Origin: Aureimonas sp. Leaf427
GTDB lineage: Bacteria; Pseudomonadota; Alphaproteobacteria; Rhizobiales; Rhizobiaceae
Reading direction: 5' to 3'
NCBI RefSeq assembly: GCF_001425485.1
Contig: NZ_LMQW01000004.1
Location: forward strand, 1 to 64,000
Length of the DNA stretch: 64,000 nucleotides
Shown in pieces: positions 9,345 to 18,163 of the stretch. The first letter of the stretch is position 1, and every line of letters begins with the position of its first letter. The position numbers and the translations under genes were made by a program. A model generated the notes under the pieces. The model worked only from the letters and a program-made list of their open reading frames with translations. It was not told where the DNA came from and did no database searches.

Positions 9345-10435
9345 TCCAGCCTTCAATCCGGAGGCCGGTGTCCCGCGTCTCCACCGTCACCATGCTGTTC
9401 TGCGCGAGCGCGCTCGCCGGCTGCGCCACAGCCCAGCGTCCGCCGGAGATCGCCTACGACAACGCGCCACCCGCGGTCCTTCGACCGGAGCCGCCAGCAC
9501 CGGTTACGGTGGTGGAGACACCGACGCCACTTCCGCTGCCCGGCCAGTTGAAGCCGATGGAGCGCGTGCGGCCGCAGCCCGAGGCTGCCGATCCCGCCGC
9601 GCGCGTGGCGCTCGCCAACGCGGCCGCCCGCATGCAGCCGGTGCGGGACGGCTTCATCAACGCCGTTCAAGTTTATCCCTTCACGGCCGGTGCGCTCTAT
9701 CAGGTCTACACCGCGCCGGGGCAGATCACCGACATCGCGCTCCAGCCGGGCGAGACGCTGGTCGGCGCCGGCCCGGTGGCGGCCGGCGATACGGTGCGCT
9801 GGATCATCGGCGATACCGAGAGCGGCACGGGCGCGACCCGGCAGATCCACATCCTCGTCAAGCCGACGCGGCCCGGCCTCCTGACCAATCTCGTCATCAA
9901 CACCGACCGGCGCACCTACCATGTCGAACTGCGCGCGCTCGAGCGCACCTACATGGCCTCGGTGTCCTGGCAATATTCGCAGGACCAACTCATCGCGCTG
10001 CGTCGTCAGAACCAGGCGGCCGAGGCGGCCCAGCCGGTGGCGACCGGCGTCGATCTCGCCAGCGTCAACTTCCGCTATGCGATCGAGGGTGATCGCGCGC
10101 CCTGGCGCCCGCTTCGCGCTTTCGACGACGGGCGCCAGGTGTTCATCGAGTTCCCGACCGGGATCGCGCAAGGCGAGATGCCGCCGCTCTTCGTCGTCGG
10201 GCCCGAAGGCGAGGCCTCGGAACTCGTGAACTATCGCGTGCGTGGCCGGCATATGATCGTCGATCGCTTGTTCGCGGCGGCCGAACTCAGGCTCGGCACC
10301 GGCCGCGATCAGCGCCGCGTGCGGATCGTTCGCACCGACGGGGTGCGACGGGGGATGTTTTCGCGCGCCGTCGGGGCCGAAACCGAAGCTTCGACGCGAC
10401 AGGCGGCGGGCTCGACGGGAGGGCGGACGTCGTGA
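9341..10435 (+). CDS. trbG: Conjugal transfer protein TrbG
   Basis: This 364-residue VirB9-type protein belongs to the outer-membrane core complex with TrbI. A lipoprotein-like signal (LFCASALAGC, Cys in lipobox position) begins the protein. The N-terminal CagX/VirB9 domain contains YPFTAGALYQVYTAPGQITD. The C-terminal part includes VNFRYAIEGDRAPW and YRVRGRHMIVDRLF. Since no TrbH is present, the lipobox may let TrbG act without a separate VirB7-like lipoprotein (inference). Confidence 0.92.
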   Translation: MIQPSIRRPVSRVSTVTMLFCASALAGCATAQRPPEIAYDNAPPAVLRPEPPAPVTVVETPTPLPLPGQLKPMERVRPQPEAADPAARVALANAAARMQPVRDGFINAVQVYPFTAGALYQVYTAPGQITDIALQPGETLVGAGPVAAGDTVRWIIGDTESGTGATRQIHILVKPTRPGLLTNLVINTDRRTYHVELRALERTYMASVSWQYSQDQLIALRRQNQAAEAAQPVATGVDLASVNFRYAIEGDRAPWRPLRAFDDGRQVFIEFPTGIAQGEMPPLFVVGPEGEASELVNYRVRGRHMIVDRLFAAAELRLGTGRDQRRVRIVRTDGVRRGMFSRAVGAETEASTRQAAGSTGGRTS

Positions 10436-11712
10436 GTGAGGAGGTCCGTGGGGAAAAAGATGACGCGCGGGTGGTGCAGGACCTGCCCCGGAACGAGGAC
10501 GCGGCGGCCCCGGACGACGACGCCCTGCCGCTGACCGGTGCGGCGGCGGAGCCGATGCGCCTGCGCGCCGAACCGCCGCGCGTGACGCGGCTGTCGCGAA
10601 AGGTTCTGACCGGGATCGGCGTCGCCGCCGGCCTCGGTCTCGGCGGCGCCCTCATGTACGGCCTCCAGAGCCGCGATGCCGGCAGGGGACCGGAGGAACT
10701 CGTAGCACCCGGCAACCGCAACCCGCCGCCCGGCATGGATGCGCTGCCGGCCGACTATGGTGGCGTGCCGAAGCTCGGCCCGCCGCTGCCGGGCGATCTC
10801 GGTCGCCCGATCATCGACGCGCAGAACCGCGGCCAGCCGATGTCCGTGCCGCCCACCCCGCCCGGCGCGCCCGTGCCGGCGCAGACCGGACCCAGTCCCG
10901 AGGAACAACGCCGGCGGCAGGAGATCGAGACGGCCCGCACAAGCCAGCTCTTCGCCAGCGCGGAAACGCGAAGCGCCACGTCGGCCGCACCTGCGGGAGG
11001 CCCATCGTCGGTTCCGCCACCCGATCTTGCGAGCCTCGGCCTTGCCCCGCCGCCCGCCACGCCATCGGCCGAAGCACGCAAGCAGGCGTTCCTGAACGCC
11101 GAGACCGACCGGCGCACCGTCGCCCCCGATCGCGTCGCCGCGCCGCCCTCGCCGAACGTCCTCCAGGCCGGCGCGGTCATCCCGGCCGCGCTGATCACCG
11201 GCATCCGCTCCGACTTGCCCGGCCAGATCACGGCCCAGGTGACCGAGAACGTCTACGACAGCCCGACCGGCCGCATCCTGCTCGTCCCGCAGGGAACGCG
11301 TGTCGTCGGCCAGTACGACAACGACGTCGGCTTCGGGCAGCGCCGTGTCCTGCTGGTCTGGACACGGCTGATCTTCCCGAACGGTCGGTCGATCGTGCTG
11401 GAGCGACAGCCGGGTGCCGATGCGGAAGGCTATGCCGGCGTCGAGGACGGCGTCGACTACCACTGGGGGCAGCTTGCCCGCGCCGCGGCGCTCTCGACGC
11501 TGCTGTCGATCGGCACGCAGGCCGGCTCGTCCAGCCAGGAGTCCGACCTCGCGCGTGCGATCCGGCAGGGCGCCTCCGACAGCATCAGCCAGACCGGCCG
11601 CCAGATCGTCGGCCGCCAGCTCGACATCGCGCCGACGCTCACCATCCGGCCCGGTGTCCCCGTCCGTGTGTTGGTGACACGCGATCTTGTGCTCGAACCC
11701 TATGGAAGTTGA
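10432..11712 (+). CDS. trbI: Conjugal transfer protein TrbI
   Basis: This 426-residue VirB10-type protein spans the envelope. A cytoplasmic tail is followed by one membrane segment (VLTGIGVAAGLGLGGALMYG), a long proline-rich periplasmic linker, and the C-terminal TrbI/VirB10 beta-barrel domain from about residue 240 (LQAGAVIPAALITGIRSDLP) to the end. The start is a GTG overlapping the trbG stop by 4 bp. The terminal RPGVPVRVLVTRDLVLEPY stretch is typical. Confidence 0.93.
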   Translation: MSEEVRGEKDDARVVQDLPRNEDAAAPDDDALPLTGAAAEPMRLRAEPPRVTRLSRKVLTGIGVAAGLGLGGALMYGLQSRDAGRGPEELVAPGNRNPPPGMDALPADYGGVPKLGPPLPGDLGRPIIDAQNRGQPMSVPPTPPGAPVPAQTGPSPEEQRRRQEIETARTSQLFASAETRSATSAAPAGGPSSVPPPDLASLGLAPPPATPSAEARKQAFLNAETDRRTVAPDRVAAPPSPNVLQAGAVIPAALITGIRSDLPGQITAQVTENVYDSPTGRILLVPQGTRVVGQYDNDVGFGQRRVLLVWTRLIFPNGRSIVLERQPGADAEGYAGVEDGVDYHWGQLARAAALSTLLSIGTQAGSSSQESDLARAIRQGASDSISQTGRQIVGRQLDIAPTLTIRPGVPVRVLVTRDLVLEPYGS

Positions 11713-11717
11713 CCATC

Positions 11718-11945
11718 GTGGCGAAACTGAAGCTTGGACCGATCGCCGACGACAAACCCGTGAAGGTGACGTTGGAACTGCCAGCCAGCCTGCATCGCGA
11801 TCTCGTGGCCTATGCCGGGATACTGGCGCGGGAAAGCGGACAGGCAGTAGCCGATCCCGTGCGCCTGATTGCGCCTATGCTGGAGCGGTTTATGGTAACG
11901 GATCGAGGGTTTGCGAAGGCGCGTCGCAACACAGCACCTATGTGA
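11718..11945 (+). CDS. DUF2274 protein, end of the trb operon
   Basis: This small protein of about 75 residues has the family core KLKLGPIADDKPVKVTLELP, then DLVAYAGILARESGQ, and DPVRLIAPMLERFMVTDRGF. Such proteins regularly end trb clusters in alphaproteobacterial integrative elements and look like ribbon-helix-helix regulators, but the role is not established. GTG at 11718 is favoured. A TTG at 11709 that overlaps the trbI stop is possible. Its end overlaps the convergent LysR gene. Confidence 0.8.
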   Translation: MAKLKLGPIADDKPVKVTLELPASLHRDLVAYAGILARESGQAVADPVRLIAPMLERFMVTDRGFAKARRNTAPM

Positions 11946-12867
11946 TTCTCGAAGTGGTCGCGCGGGCCGTTGCTTCCGTCGAAAGCGTCCGTGCCATGGC
12001 AAGAAACCGCCGGAATGCAGGGTTTCCGTTGGCGCGTGACCAAATCCCTAAGAAGGTTACATCGTCGTCTACGATCGGACGGAATACGACACCGGGATAG
12101 TGCGTTGCGGTGGTTGCTTCAGTGGTGAATTTTAGTTTGTCGCCGTTGGCAACCAATTGCATCACAGTATCGCGGTGGACGGCTTGCCACTCGATAGCCG
12201 AGCGCTCGCCGAATCGGGCGAGCCGCGTATTCAGGATGTGAGCATACTCCGGCCCAGGTGCTTCCCTGCTTACGATAAAGCAGTATTTTCGAAGCTCGTC
12301 CCATGCAATCTCGCAGCGGTCTGCCAAGACATGCGCCGAAGACATCGCAATGAAGGGGCGTTCCTTCCAAAGCGGCATGACCTCACAGTCCATCGCCTCG
12401 GGAGCGGCAATCGCGAACGAAATATCGACGTAGTGCCGCCGGATGACAGGTAGCAGATCCACTGCGCTGCCATGGATGAACTCCACCCTAACCTGAGGAT
12501 GCCGCAGTTGGTAAGCCCGAAGCAGATCGGCGAGAAAACCACCGGACAGCGACGAGTACATGGCGATCCGCAGGACGCCTATTTCGCCGCGCCCCGCCGG
12601 CATGGCTGCGCGGGCGGCGAGGTCGATTTGCGCTATAGCTTCTCGCGCATGTCGAACAAATTGTTCGCCCGCATCAGTTGGCCTAACCCCAGTATTTTGA
12701 CGTAGGAAAAGGCTAGATCCGATCATATCTTCAAGGTCGCGTATGGTGCGACTTATCGCGGATTCTCTGATGCCAAGTGCTGAGGCCGCTCTACGAAAAC
12801 TGCCGTGCTCAATGGCAGCAGCCAGATAGCGAAGATGGCGAAGTTCAATCGAAGTGGACTTCGCCAT
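11938..12867 (-). CDS. LysR-family transcriptional regulator next to trb
   Basis: This 309-residue protein has an N-terminal LysR helix-turn-helix (LRHLRYLAAAIEHGSFRRAA, then ISRTIRDLEDMIG) and a periplasmic-binding-protein-like effector domain. The start at 12867 is chosen for a good ribosome site (GGAATGGAG) and because it begins just before the domain; the frame itself is open further upstream. LysR genes with this type of N-terminus are often found beside trb clusters in integrative elements, so it may control transfer. The target is not visible. It converges on the DUF2274 gene. Confidence 0.85.
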   Translation of the reverse strand: MAKSTSIELRHLRYLAAAIEHGSFRRAASALGIRESAISRTIRDLEDMIGSSLFLRQNTGVRPTDAGEQFVRHAREAIAQIDLAARAAMPAGRGEIGVLRIAMYSSLSGGFLADLLRAYQLRHPQVRVEFIHGSAVDLLPVIRRHYVDISFAIAAPEAMDCEVMPLWKERPFIAMSSAHVLADRCEIAWDELRKYCFIVSREAPGPEYAHILNTRLARFGERSAIEWQAVHRDTVMQLVANGDKLKFTTEATTATHYPGVVFRPIVDDDVTFLGIWSRANGNPAFRRFLAMARTLSTEATARATTSRIT

Positions 12868-12965
12868 TCTCCATTCCCACGTCAATTTACGTTTGCGGAC
12901 GTAAAGCTTATTTGCAGCACCTGGTCTCAAGCGATTTTGTTCCCAGCGGATTGACCCGCTGAAGT

Positions 12966-14156
12966 TTATTCAGCTGGCGCAGGCAGAGATTGCGGTTCCT
13001 GCACGACGGCAATGCCGAGGAGGCTAATAGCCGTCATGACACTTGCGACAATAAATGGGGCAACAATGCCAGACATCGCCAAGATCACCGAACCAAGAAC
13101 GGCGCCAAGGCCGATCGCTGCATTGAACAAGGCTACATAGATTGCCGAGGCGGGGAGAGCGTCAGAGCCGGCTTCCTTGATGACCCAAGTTTGGAGGCCA
13201 ACAAGCACGACGGCAATTCCTGCCCCCCATGCGAAAAGGAATACTCCGGCGACCGAGGCAGAGGTGGCGGTGAACGGAAGGGCTAGGCCAGCGAGCGCGA
13301 GAGCCGCGACCAATAAGGCTCCGACCACCAGGGTCTTCATATGGGCGTCGATAAGGGCACCGCTGAAGACGTTCGCCAGCAAGCCAGCTACGCCAAAAAC
13401 GAAGAGCAGAATGGCGATCATTGTCGGCGAGACGTTGAGGACGCCTCGAAGGTATGGCTCGATGAAGGTGAACGCCATGAAGTGGGCGGTGATCGAGACG
13501 ATCGTCACTGCGAAGATCCGCTGGAACCGTCTATTGGCCATAATGCGTCGCATCGTGCCGGTATCGACGCCAGCTTGGCCAAGCAGTGAAGGAACGCTCA
13601 CGCGAATAGCGACTGCAATACCTAGCGAAAGCACTGCGATGGCGAAAAACGACATTCTCCACCCCGCAACCGAGCCAAGATAACTCGCGAGCGGAACACC
13701 TGCTACGCTGGCTGCGGAAACGCCGCCGAAAATGATCGATGTAGCCAAGCCCAAATGTTTAGCCGGAACGATTTGTGCGCCCAAAGTGCCAATCATCGCC
13801 CAGAAGGCACCATGCGCTAGCGCGCCGACAACACGAGCTGCCATCAAGGCACCAAAGCTTGATGCGATACCAGATCCTACGGCAGATGCGGCAAGAACGA
13901 GCATCAGCCCAAGGAGAAGCGGCCGTCGAGGCAAGGCACTTAACGTCGTCGCCGAGACGAGCGCCGCTACCGCGCCTATCCAGGCGTAGAGCGTCACGGC
14001 AAGGCCGACCGTGGACTCCGGTTGGTTCAAATCCACGCCGATCGGCGTGAGAAGGCCAACGGGAGCTAGTTCAGTGGTGACAATGGCAAAACTGCCGACG
14101 CCTAGCGCCGACACAGCAAGCCACTGCCGCCACGTCGAAGCGACGTGTTGGTTCAT
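12966..14156 (-). CDS. MFS transporter, DHA1/SotB-AraJ-like exporter
   Basis: This 396-residue protein has 12 predicted membrane segments. The N-terminal half has SFAIVTTELAPVGLLTPIGV, typical of the sugar-efflux/chloramphenicol branch of the DHA1 family, and the motif-C-like region GVSAASVAGVPLASYLG. It probably exports a small molecule by proton antiport. It is the last gene of a three-gene operon with an aldo/keto reductase and an AhpD-like protein, which suggests detoxification or export of a carbonyl compound. The start at 14156 is preferred over the longer frame. Confidence 0.85.
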   Translation of the reverse strand: MNQHVASTWRQWLAVSALGVGSFAIVTTELAPVGLLTPIGVDLNQPESTVGLAVTLYAWIGAVAALVSATTLSALPRRPLLLGLMLVLAASAVGSGIASSFGALMAARVVGALAHGAFWAMIGTLGAQIVPAKHLGLATSIIFGGVSAASVAGVPLASYLGSVAGWRMSFFAIAVLSLGIAVAIRVSVPSLLGQAGVDTGTMRRIMANRRFQRIFAVTIVSITAHFMAFTFIEPYLRGVLNVSPTMIAILLFVFGVAGLLANVFSGALIDAHMKTLVVGALLVAALALAGLALPFTATSASVAGVFLFAWGAGIAVVLVGLQTWVIKEAGSDALPASAIYVALFNAAIGLGAVLGSVILAMSGIVAPFIVASVMTAISLLGIAVVQEPQSLPAPAE

Positions 14157-14191
14157 GTCGATGATCCTTGTTGATGTAGAGTGATGCGGCC

Positions 14192-14578
14192 TCAGCCGCT
14201 TTGAGCGGCGTGGAACGCCGCCTTCGCCGCCGTAATGGCGTTCATGCAAGCCGGCACGCCAGCGTACACCGAGATCTGGAGCACGATCTCGACGATTTCT
14301 TCCCGGCTGACGCCTACGTTCATCGCCGCGCGCATGTGAAATTCCAACTGGCCCTGCGCTGTACCCATGGCACCGAGCATGGCAACGGTGAGCATTTCGC
14401 GCGTCTTGAGATCGATCCCATCCCTGCCGACAATGTCGGCGAAGGCATATCCGAGAACCAGTCCGGCCGCGTCTGGTGAGAATGCGTCGAGATTGGCAAC
14501 CACGCGTTCCGGCGCACCCGGTTCCAAACGCTCGAGTATTTCAAGGGCCCGAGGCAAGCGGTCAGGCTGACGGCTCAT
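14192..14578 (-). CDS. Carboxymuconolactone decarboxylase (AhpD-like) family protein
   Basis: This 128-residue all-helical protein matches the CMD domain (ADIVGRDGIDLKTREMLTVA, then EFHMRAAMNVGVSREEIVEI, then YAGVPACMNAI). Family members are decarboxylases or peroxidase-linked thiol proteins. Here no AhpD CxxC pair is present, so a thiol peroxidase role is unlikely. The start overlaps the aldo/keto reductase stop by 4 bp, so the two are translationally coupled. Its substrate is unknown. Confidence 0.85.
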   Translation of the reverse strand: MSRQPDRLPRALEILERLEPGAPERVVANLDAFSPDAAGLVLGYAFADIVGRDGIDLKTREMLTVAMLGAMGTAQGQLEFHMRAAMNVGVSREEIVEIVLQISVYAGVPACMNAITAAKAAFHAAQSG

Positions 14579-15558
14579 GCGGCCACCCCCTTCATCCCCT
14601 CTTCGGTGTAGCGCTCACCCGCGACCGGGAACGCTTCCATCGCACGTTCCAAATCGAGGACGTCGCTGATCGTCAGTTGGACGTCGGTGGCTCCAGCATT
14701 GTCGCGAACGTACTTGATACGTTTGGTGCCAGGAATCGGGACAATATCTTCGCCCTTGGCAAGTAGCCATGCGATCGATAGTTGAGCAGGCGTACAGCCC
14801 TTCTCCTGTGCTAGCCGCGCAACGGCGTCAGCGATTCGACGGTTAGCGTCCAAGGCAGCCCCTTGGAACCGCGGCAGGCTCGCACGAAAATCACCATCGG
14901 CGAATAGTGTGTCCTGTTGGAATGTCCCGGTCAAAAAGCCCCTACCCAACGGGGAATAAGGAACGAAACCGATCCCCAACTCGCGGCAGGTCGGGAGGAT
15001 CTGCGCCTCGACATCACGCGTCCAAAGCGAATATTCGGTCTGCACTGCCGTTACCGGATGAATGGCATGAGCGCGCCGCAAGGTAGCGGCGCTCACTTCG
15101 CAAAGTCCCACGCGATCGATCTTGCCTTCGACGACGAGGTCGGCCAAGCCAGCCATCGTTTCCTCGATCTCACGTCCGTTTTCGACGCGATGAACGTAGT
15201 AGAGATCGATGCGCTCGACGCCAAGCCGCTTGAGGGAGCTCTCGCAGGCCTTGCGGGCGTAGGCCGGACTGTTGTCGATGCTGCGCTTGTATTCGCCTGC
15301 CGCTCTGACGATCCCGAATTTAGTTGCGACCTTCACTTGCGCGCCGGTCATCGCGAGAAACCTGCCTAGAAGTTCTTCATTGTGGTGTGGTCCATACGTG
15401 TCGGACGTGTCAAAGAAGTCGATGCCGAGATCGACAGCTTCGGCCAACACTCGCAGAGAGATTTCGTCATCCCGAGGACCGTAGAATTCGCTCATCCCCA
15501 TGCAACCCAACCCTATGGCGGACACGTCGAAATCGGGATTGAGGGTGCGTCGTTTCAT
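14575..15558 (-). CDS. Aldo/keto reductase
   Basis: This 327-residue TIM-barrel NADPH-dependent oxidoreductase has the family tetrad visible: Asp and Tyr in FFDTSDTYGPHHNEELLG, Lys in VATKFG and His in YYVHRV. The C-terminal IVPIPGTKRIKYVRDN binds the cofactor. The start at 15558 (MKRRTLNPDFDVSAIGLGCM) fits the family N-terminus. It is the first gene of the operon with the CMD protein and MFS exporter, divergent from a LysR gene 50 bp away, which is the classic layout of an inducible detoxification unit. Confidence 0.9.
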   Translation of the reverse strand: MKRRTLNPDFDVSAIGLGCMGMSEFYGPRDDEISLRVLAEAVDLGIDFFDTSDTYGPHHNEELLGRFLAMTGAQVKVATKFGIVRAAGEYKRSIDNSPAYARKACESSLKRLGVERIDLYYVHRVENGREIEETMAGLADLVVEGKIDRVGLCEVSAATLRRAHAIHPVTAVQTEYSLWTRDVEAQILPTCRELGIGFVPYSPLGRGFLTGTFQQDTLFADGDFRASLPRFQGAALDANRRIADAVARLAQEKGCTPAQLSIAWLLAKGEDIVPIPGTKRIKYVRDNAGATDVQLTISDVLDLERAMEAFPVAGERYTEEGMKGVAA

Positions 15559-15608
15559 CAGCTTTTCCTTGTCAGCGGCTACGCGAATGTGCAGCATCAA
15601 GGTGGCAT

Positions 15609-16556
15609 GTGGGGCGGACGACGAAACCCACGAAGTTCGGCAAGGGCTTTTTCAAAATCGGAAACCACCCTGACAAGCGGCTCGTTTGGGATGACACCAA
15701 GGCGTTCCTAGCCGTCATGCGGGCTGGGACGCTAAGCGCTGCCGCCGAACAATTAGGCGTAGGATTGGCGACGCTGTCGAGGCGGATCGAGCGTTTGGAA
15801 GACGCCCTTGGCTTACCATTGTTCATTCGCCAACAGTCAGGCTATCAACTGACCGAGGATGGAGCCAACTTGGTTCCGCAGGCGGAGGCGATGGAAACCG
15901 CAGCTTTCTCCCTCCGCAGTGGCGCGCGCGAACGGTTGGAAATCGCGGGTATCGTCAGGTTGGCAACAGCCGAAAACCTTGCAACTAGCTTGATATTGCC
16001 CGAAATCGGAACATTGCGAGAAAGATTTCCGGCTTTAACGCTGGAGGTTATTACCGACATCGCGACCGTTAATCTTCATCGACGCGATGCCGACCTCGCG
16101 CTGCGTATGGTCAAGCCTGAACGAGGCAATGTCACGCTACAGCGTGTGGGAACGATGGGTTACGGCCTTTACGGAGCGGCTTCCTACCTCGCTCGCCGGC
16201 AGTCCGCTCCTGATTTCGCAACATTTGAAACGGATGCCTTCATAGGGTGGTGCGAGACATACGCCCATCTACCGGCCGCGCAATGGGTCGAGCGTATACT
16301 TCAAGGGCGTCCACCCGCCATCGCGACGACCTCTCTAACCACGCAAGTCGCGGCAACAAAGGCGGGAATGGGCCTGGCTGTGTTGCCCCATTTTCTAGCC
16401 CGCGATGCGTCCCTCGAATGCCTCAATTCAAATCTTGGGATCGATCAAGCGATCTACCTAGTCACGCAATCGGATCTTGCGCACGCCCCGCGGATTAAAG
16501 TCGTTGCCGATTTCCTCCGCGACGTCGTTCGTGCTCATCGCAGCCGCTTGAATTAG
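15609..16556 (+). CDS. LysR-family regulator divergent from the reductase operon
   Basis: This 315-residue protein has an HTH at about residues 28-60 (DDTKAFLAVMRAGTLSAAAE, then ATLSRRIERLEDALG) and an effector-binding domain. The frame starts with GTG at 15609. About 25 residues precede the usual LysR start (VWDDTKAFLAV), so the true start could be further in, though no better start codon with a ribosome site is evident. Divergence from the aldo/keto reductase suggests that it controls that operon. The AfsA operon lies downstream in the same direction and could also be a target. Confidence 0.88.
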   Translation: MGRTTKPTKFGKGFFKIGNHPDKRLVWDDTKAFLAVMRAGTLSAAAEQLGVGLATLSRRIERLEDALGLPLFIRQQSGYQLTEDGANLVPQAEAMETAAFSLRSGARERLEIAGIVRLATAENLATSLILPEIGTLRERFPALTLEVITDIATVNLHRRDADLALRMVKPERGNVTLQRVGTMGYGLYGAASYLARRQSAPDFATFETDAFIGWCETYAHLPAAQWVERILQGRPPAIATTSLTTQVAATKAGMGLAVLPHFLARDASLECLNSNLGIDQAIYLVTQSDLAHAPRIKVVADFLRDVVRAHRSRLN

Positions 16557-16572
16557 CAGCATAAAGCACCGC

Positions 16573-16588
16573 TTTCCGATAACGGAAA
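16573..16588. promoter_or_regulatory. 16-bp palindrome between LysR gene and AfsA operon
   Basis: The sequence TTTCCGATAACGGAAA is a perfect 6-bp inverted repeat around ATAA, 17 bp after the LysR stop and about 110 bp before the first gene of the AfsA operon. There is no T run after it, so it is a weak candidate for a terminator and could be an operator for the operon. Confidence 0.4.
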
Positions 16589-16695
16589 ACGCATCCTCGG
16601 TTTCGATCATTTACCCACCAAGAGCCTGCGCCAACAATAATGGCGCACGGCAACGCTGCCTCGCATCAAATCATGATAGCAAAAGGAGCTTCATC

Positions 16696-17307
16696 TTGGC
16701 CGCAAAATTCATATTGTCTTCTCGGTATTTTACCAAGCCAACCATGGCAGCGGCTCTGGCTACCGTTCTGAAGGCCGACGACACAGCACGCGTCTTCGTT
16801 TCCATGGACTCCGACGAAGTTCTGGAGTTGCGTGCACTCGAAGAAGGTACTGACCTCGATGCGCTCAATGCGGTGCTGATGCCGCAGGCAGTCAAGCATT
16901 CCGAATATCTCGCCGCAGACGTACGGCGCGAACTGCTAAGCTTCGTCGAAGCGCCGAAGGATTGCGAAGGAGTTCTGCCCGCCACTCCGTTCGTTCAGCT
17001 ACGTCATGTCGAGGTGAAGCCGGACAGAACGGCTGACTATCGCAAATGGCGTGAGGAGACGATTTTCGATGTCGTTCGCGCTCACGAACCGGCGGAAGTT
17101 TTCCTCGCCTATCATTCTGTGATCAGCGGCCAGCCGGGCGTCATGTTCATCGCTGGGTTCTCTTCATCTCCTGAGGAGTACACGGCGGCATTCACGTCCG
17201 ATCGATATGCCGAGATCGTGCGACAGGCGGGAGATACGTACATCACCGGCGGCACCGAGGGTCTCTATACGAAGATTTATCAGCAATCTCTCGCGCAAGC
17301 GGCTTGA
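16696..17307 (+). CDS. Unrecognised protein, possible dimeric alpha/beta barrel domain
   Basis: I do not recognise the family of this 203-residue protein. The start is a TTG at 16696 with a strong ribosome site (AAAGGAG) in front. The second half (LRHVEVKPDRTADYRKWREE, then EVFLAYHSVISGQPGVMFIA, then TEGLYTKIY) has the rhythm of NIPSNAP/EthD-like dimeric alpha/beta barrel domains. The first half could be a diverged copy of the same fold. No signal peptide or membrane segment is seen. It is the first gene of the operon with the AfsA-like, tautomerase and HAD genes, 29 bp before the AfsA-like start. Confidence 0.6.
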   Translation: MAAKFILSSRYFTKPTMAAALATVLKADDTARVFVSMDSDEVLELRALEEGTDLDALNAVLMPQAVKHSEYLAADVRRELLSFVEAPKDCEGVLPATPFVQLRHVEVKPDRTADYRKWREETIFDVVRAHEPAEVFLAYHSVISGQPGVMFIAGFSSSPEEYTAAFTSDRYAEIVRQAGDTYITGGTEGLYTKIYQQSLAQAA

Positions 17308-17336
17308 TCTGACTAAAAGTTTGGAAGGGTAGCATA

Positions 17337-18101
17337 ATGGAAGCCGATACCTTCATTGTTGTTGCGGATAAATTCGCCGAGTTTTCCGTAAACGACCGAA
17401 CGGTTACGTCCAGCCAGCTGAAATCGTTGCTGTCGCTGCCACATCACCTCTTGCCAACGAGGGCACGCTTGCTGCTGGGGCAAGGCATCTCGGATATCGA
17501 GTGTAAGGCAATCGTCGCCTTGGTCGAGGCGTCGGATAACCATCGTCAGAGATGGGACATCGAAGATCTGCGCGCACGCACCGAACGGGCTGACGCTGGT
17601 CTCTCACACAAGAGAAACGCCTGCAATACGCTGATCGGCTCGCCCGTCATGGTGGACGAAAACACGTTCCATTTGAACCTGTGCATTGATCAGGATTGCG
17701 AGCTGATGGGCGACCATCAAACCGGCCAACATGTTCAGGGCATGGTGCTCGTTGAGGCAGCCCGTCAGGCATTCCTAGCGGTGACCGAAAAGCACTTCCT
17801 GAAAGGGGCAAATCACAAGTCCTATTTCGTCATCAACGACATGAGCACCACCTTCTTAGGTTTTGTCTTTCCTCTTCCAGCACACATGGAATACCGGATC
17901 GTCTCCAAGGACATCAACGATCGGCGGCAGCGGTTCACCGTTGAAGTCGATCTGGTTCAAGTCGGCGAGGTACGTGCGCGGACGAACTTCTCCTTCACCG
18001 CATATCCGGAAGATCTGATCGCTCAGAAAGAAGCCGGACTGGCCATGGAAGCTGTGACAGCAGTGCGCGCCAGGACACAGCCGATCGCCATCGCCGCTTA
18101 A
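17337..18101 (+). CDS. AfsA-like A-factor biosynthesis hotdog protein
   Basis: Residues of roughly 95-235 match the A-factor biosynthesis hotdog domain: SPVMVDENTFHLNLCIDQDC, then MGDHQTGQHVQGMVLVEAAR, then INDMSTTFLGFVFPL. In Streptomyces, AfsA/ScbA/MmfL proteins join a beta-ketoacyl chain to dihydroxyacetone phosphate, the first step to gamma-butyrolactone or furan autoinducers. Those proteins are about 300 residues with two hotdog repeats. This one is 254 residues with one clear repeat and an unrecognised N-terminal part, so the reaction may differ. Neighbours include a HAD phosphatase, which fits the later dephosphorylation step. Family assignment is good; signal synthesis is inference. 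Confidence 0.8.
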   Translation: MEADTFIVVADKFAEFSVNDRTVTSSQLKSLLSLPHHLLPTRARLLLGQGISDIECKAIVALVEASDNHRQRWDIEDLRARTERADAGLSHKRNACNTLIGSPVMVDENTFHLNLCIDQDCELMGDHQTGQHVQGMVLVEAARQAFLAVTEKHFLKGANHKSYFVINDMSTTFLGFVFPLPAHMEYRIVSKDINDRRQRFTVEVDLVQVGEVRARTNFSFTAYPEDLIAQKEAGLAMEAVTAVRARTQPIAIAA

Positions 18102-18163
18102 TAAAACGCCGCCCGGTCCGCCCCTGATCGGCGAGAACGGGCGGCTACAGGCTGGAGCCTTCC

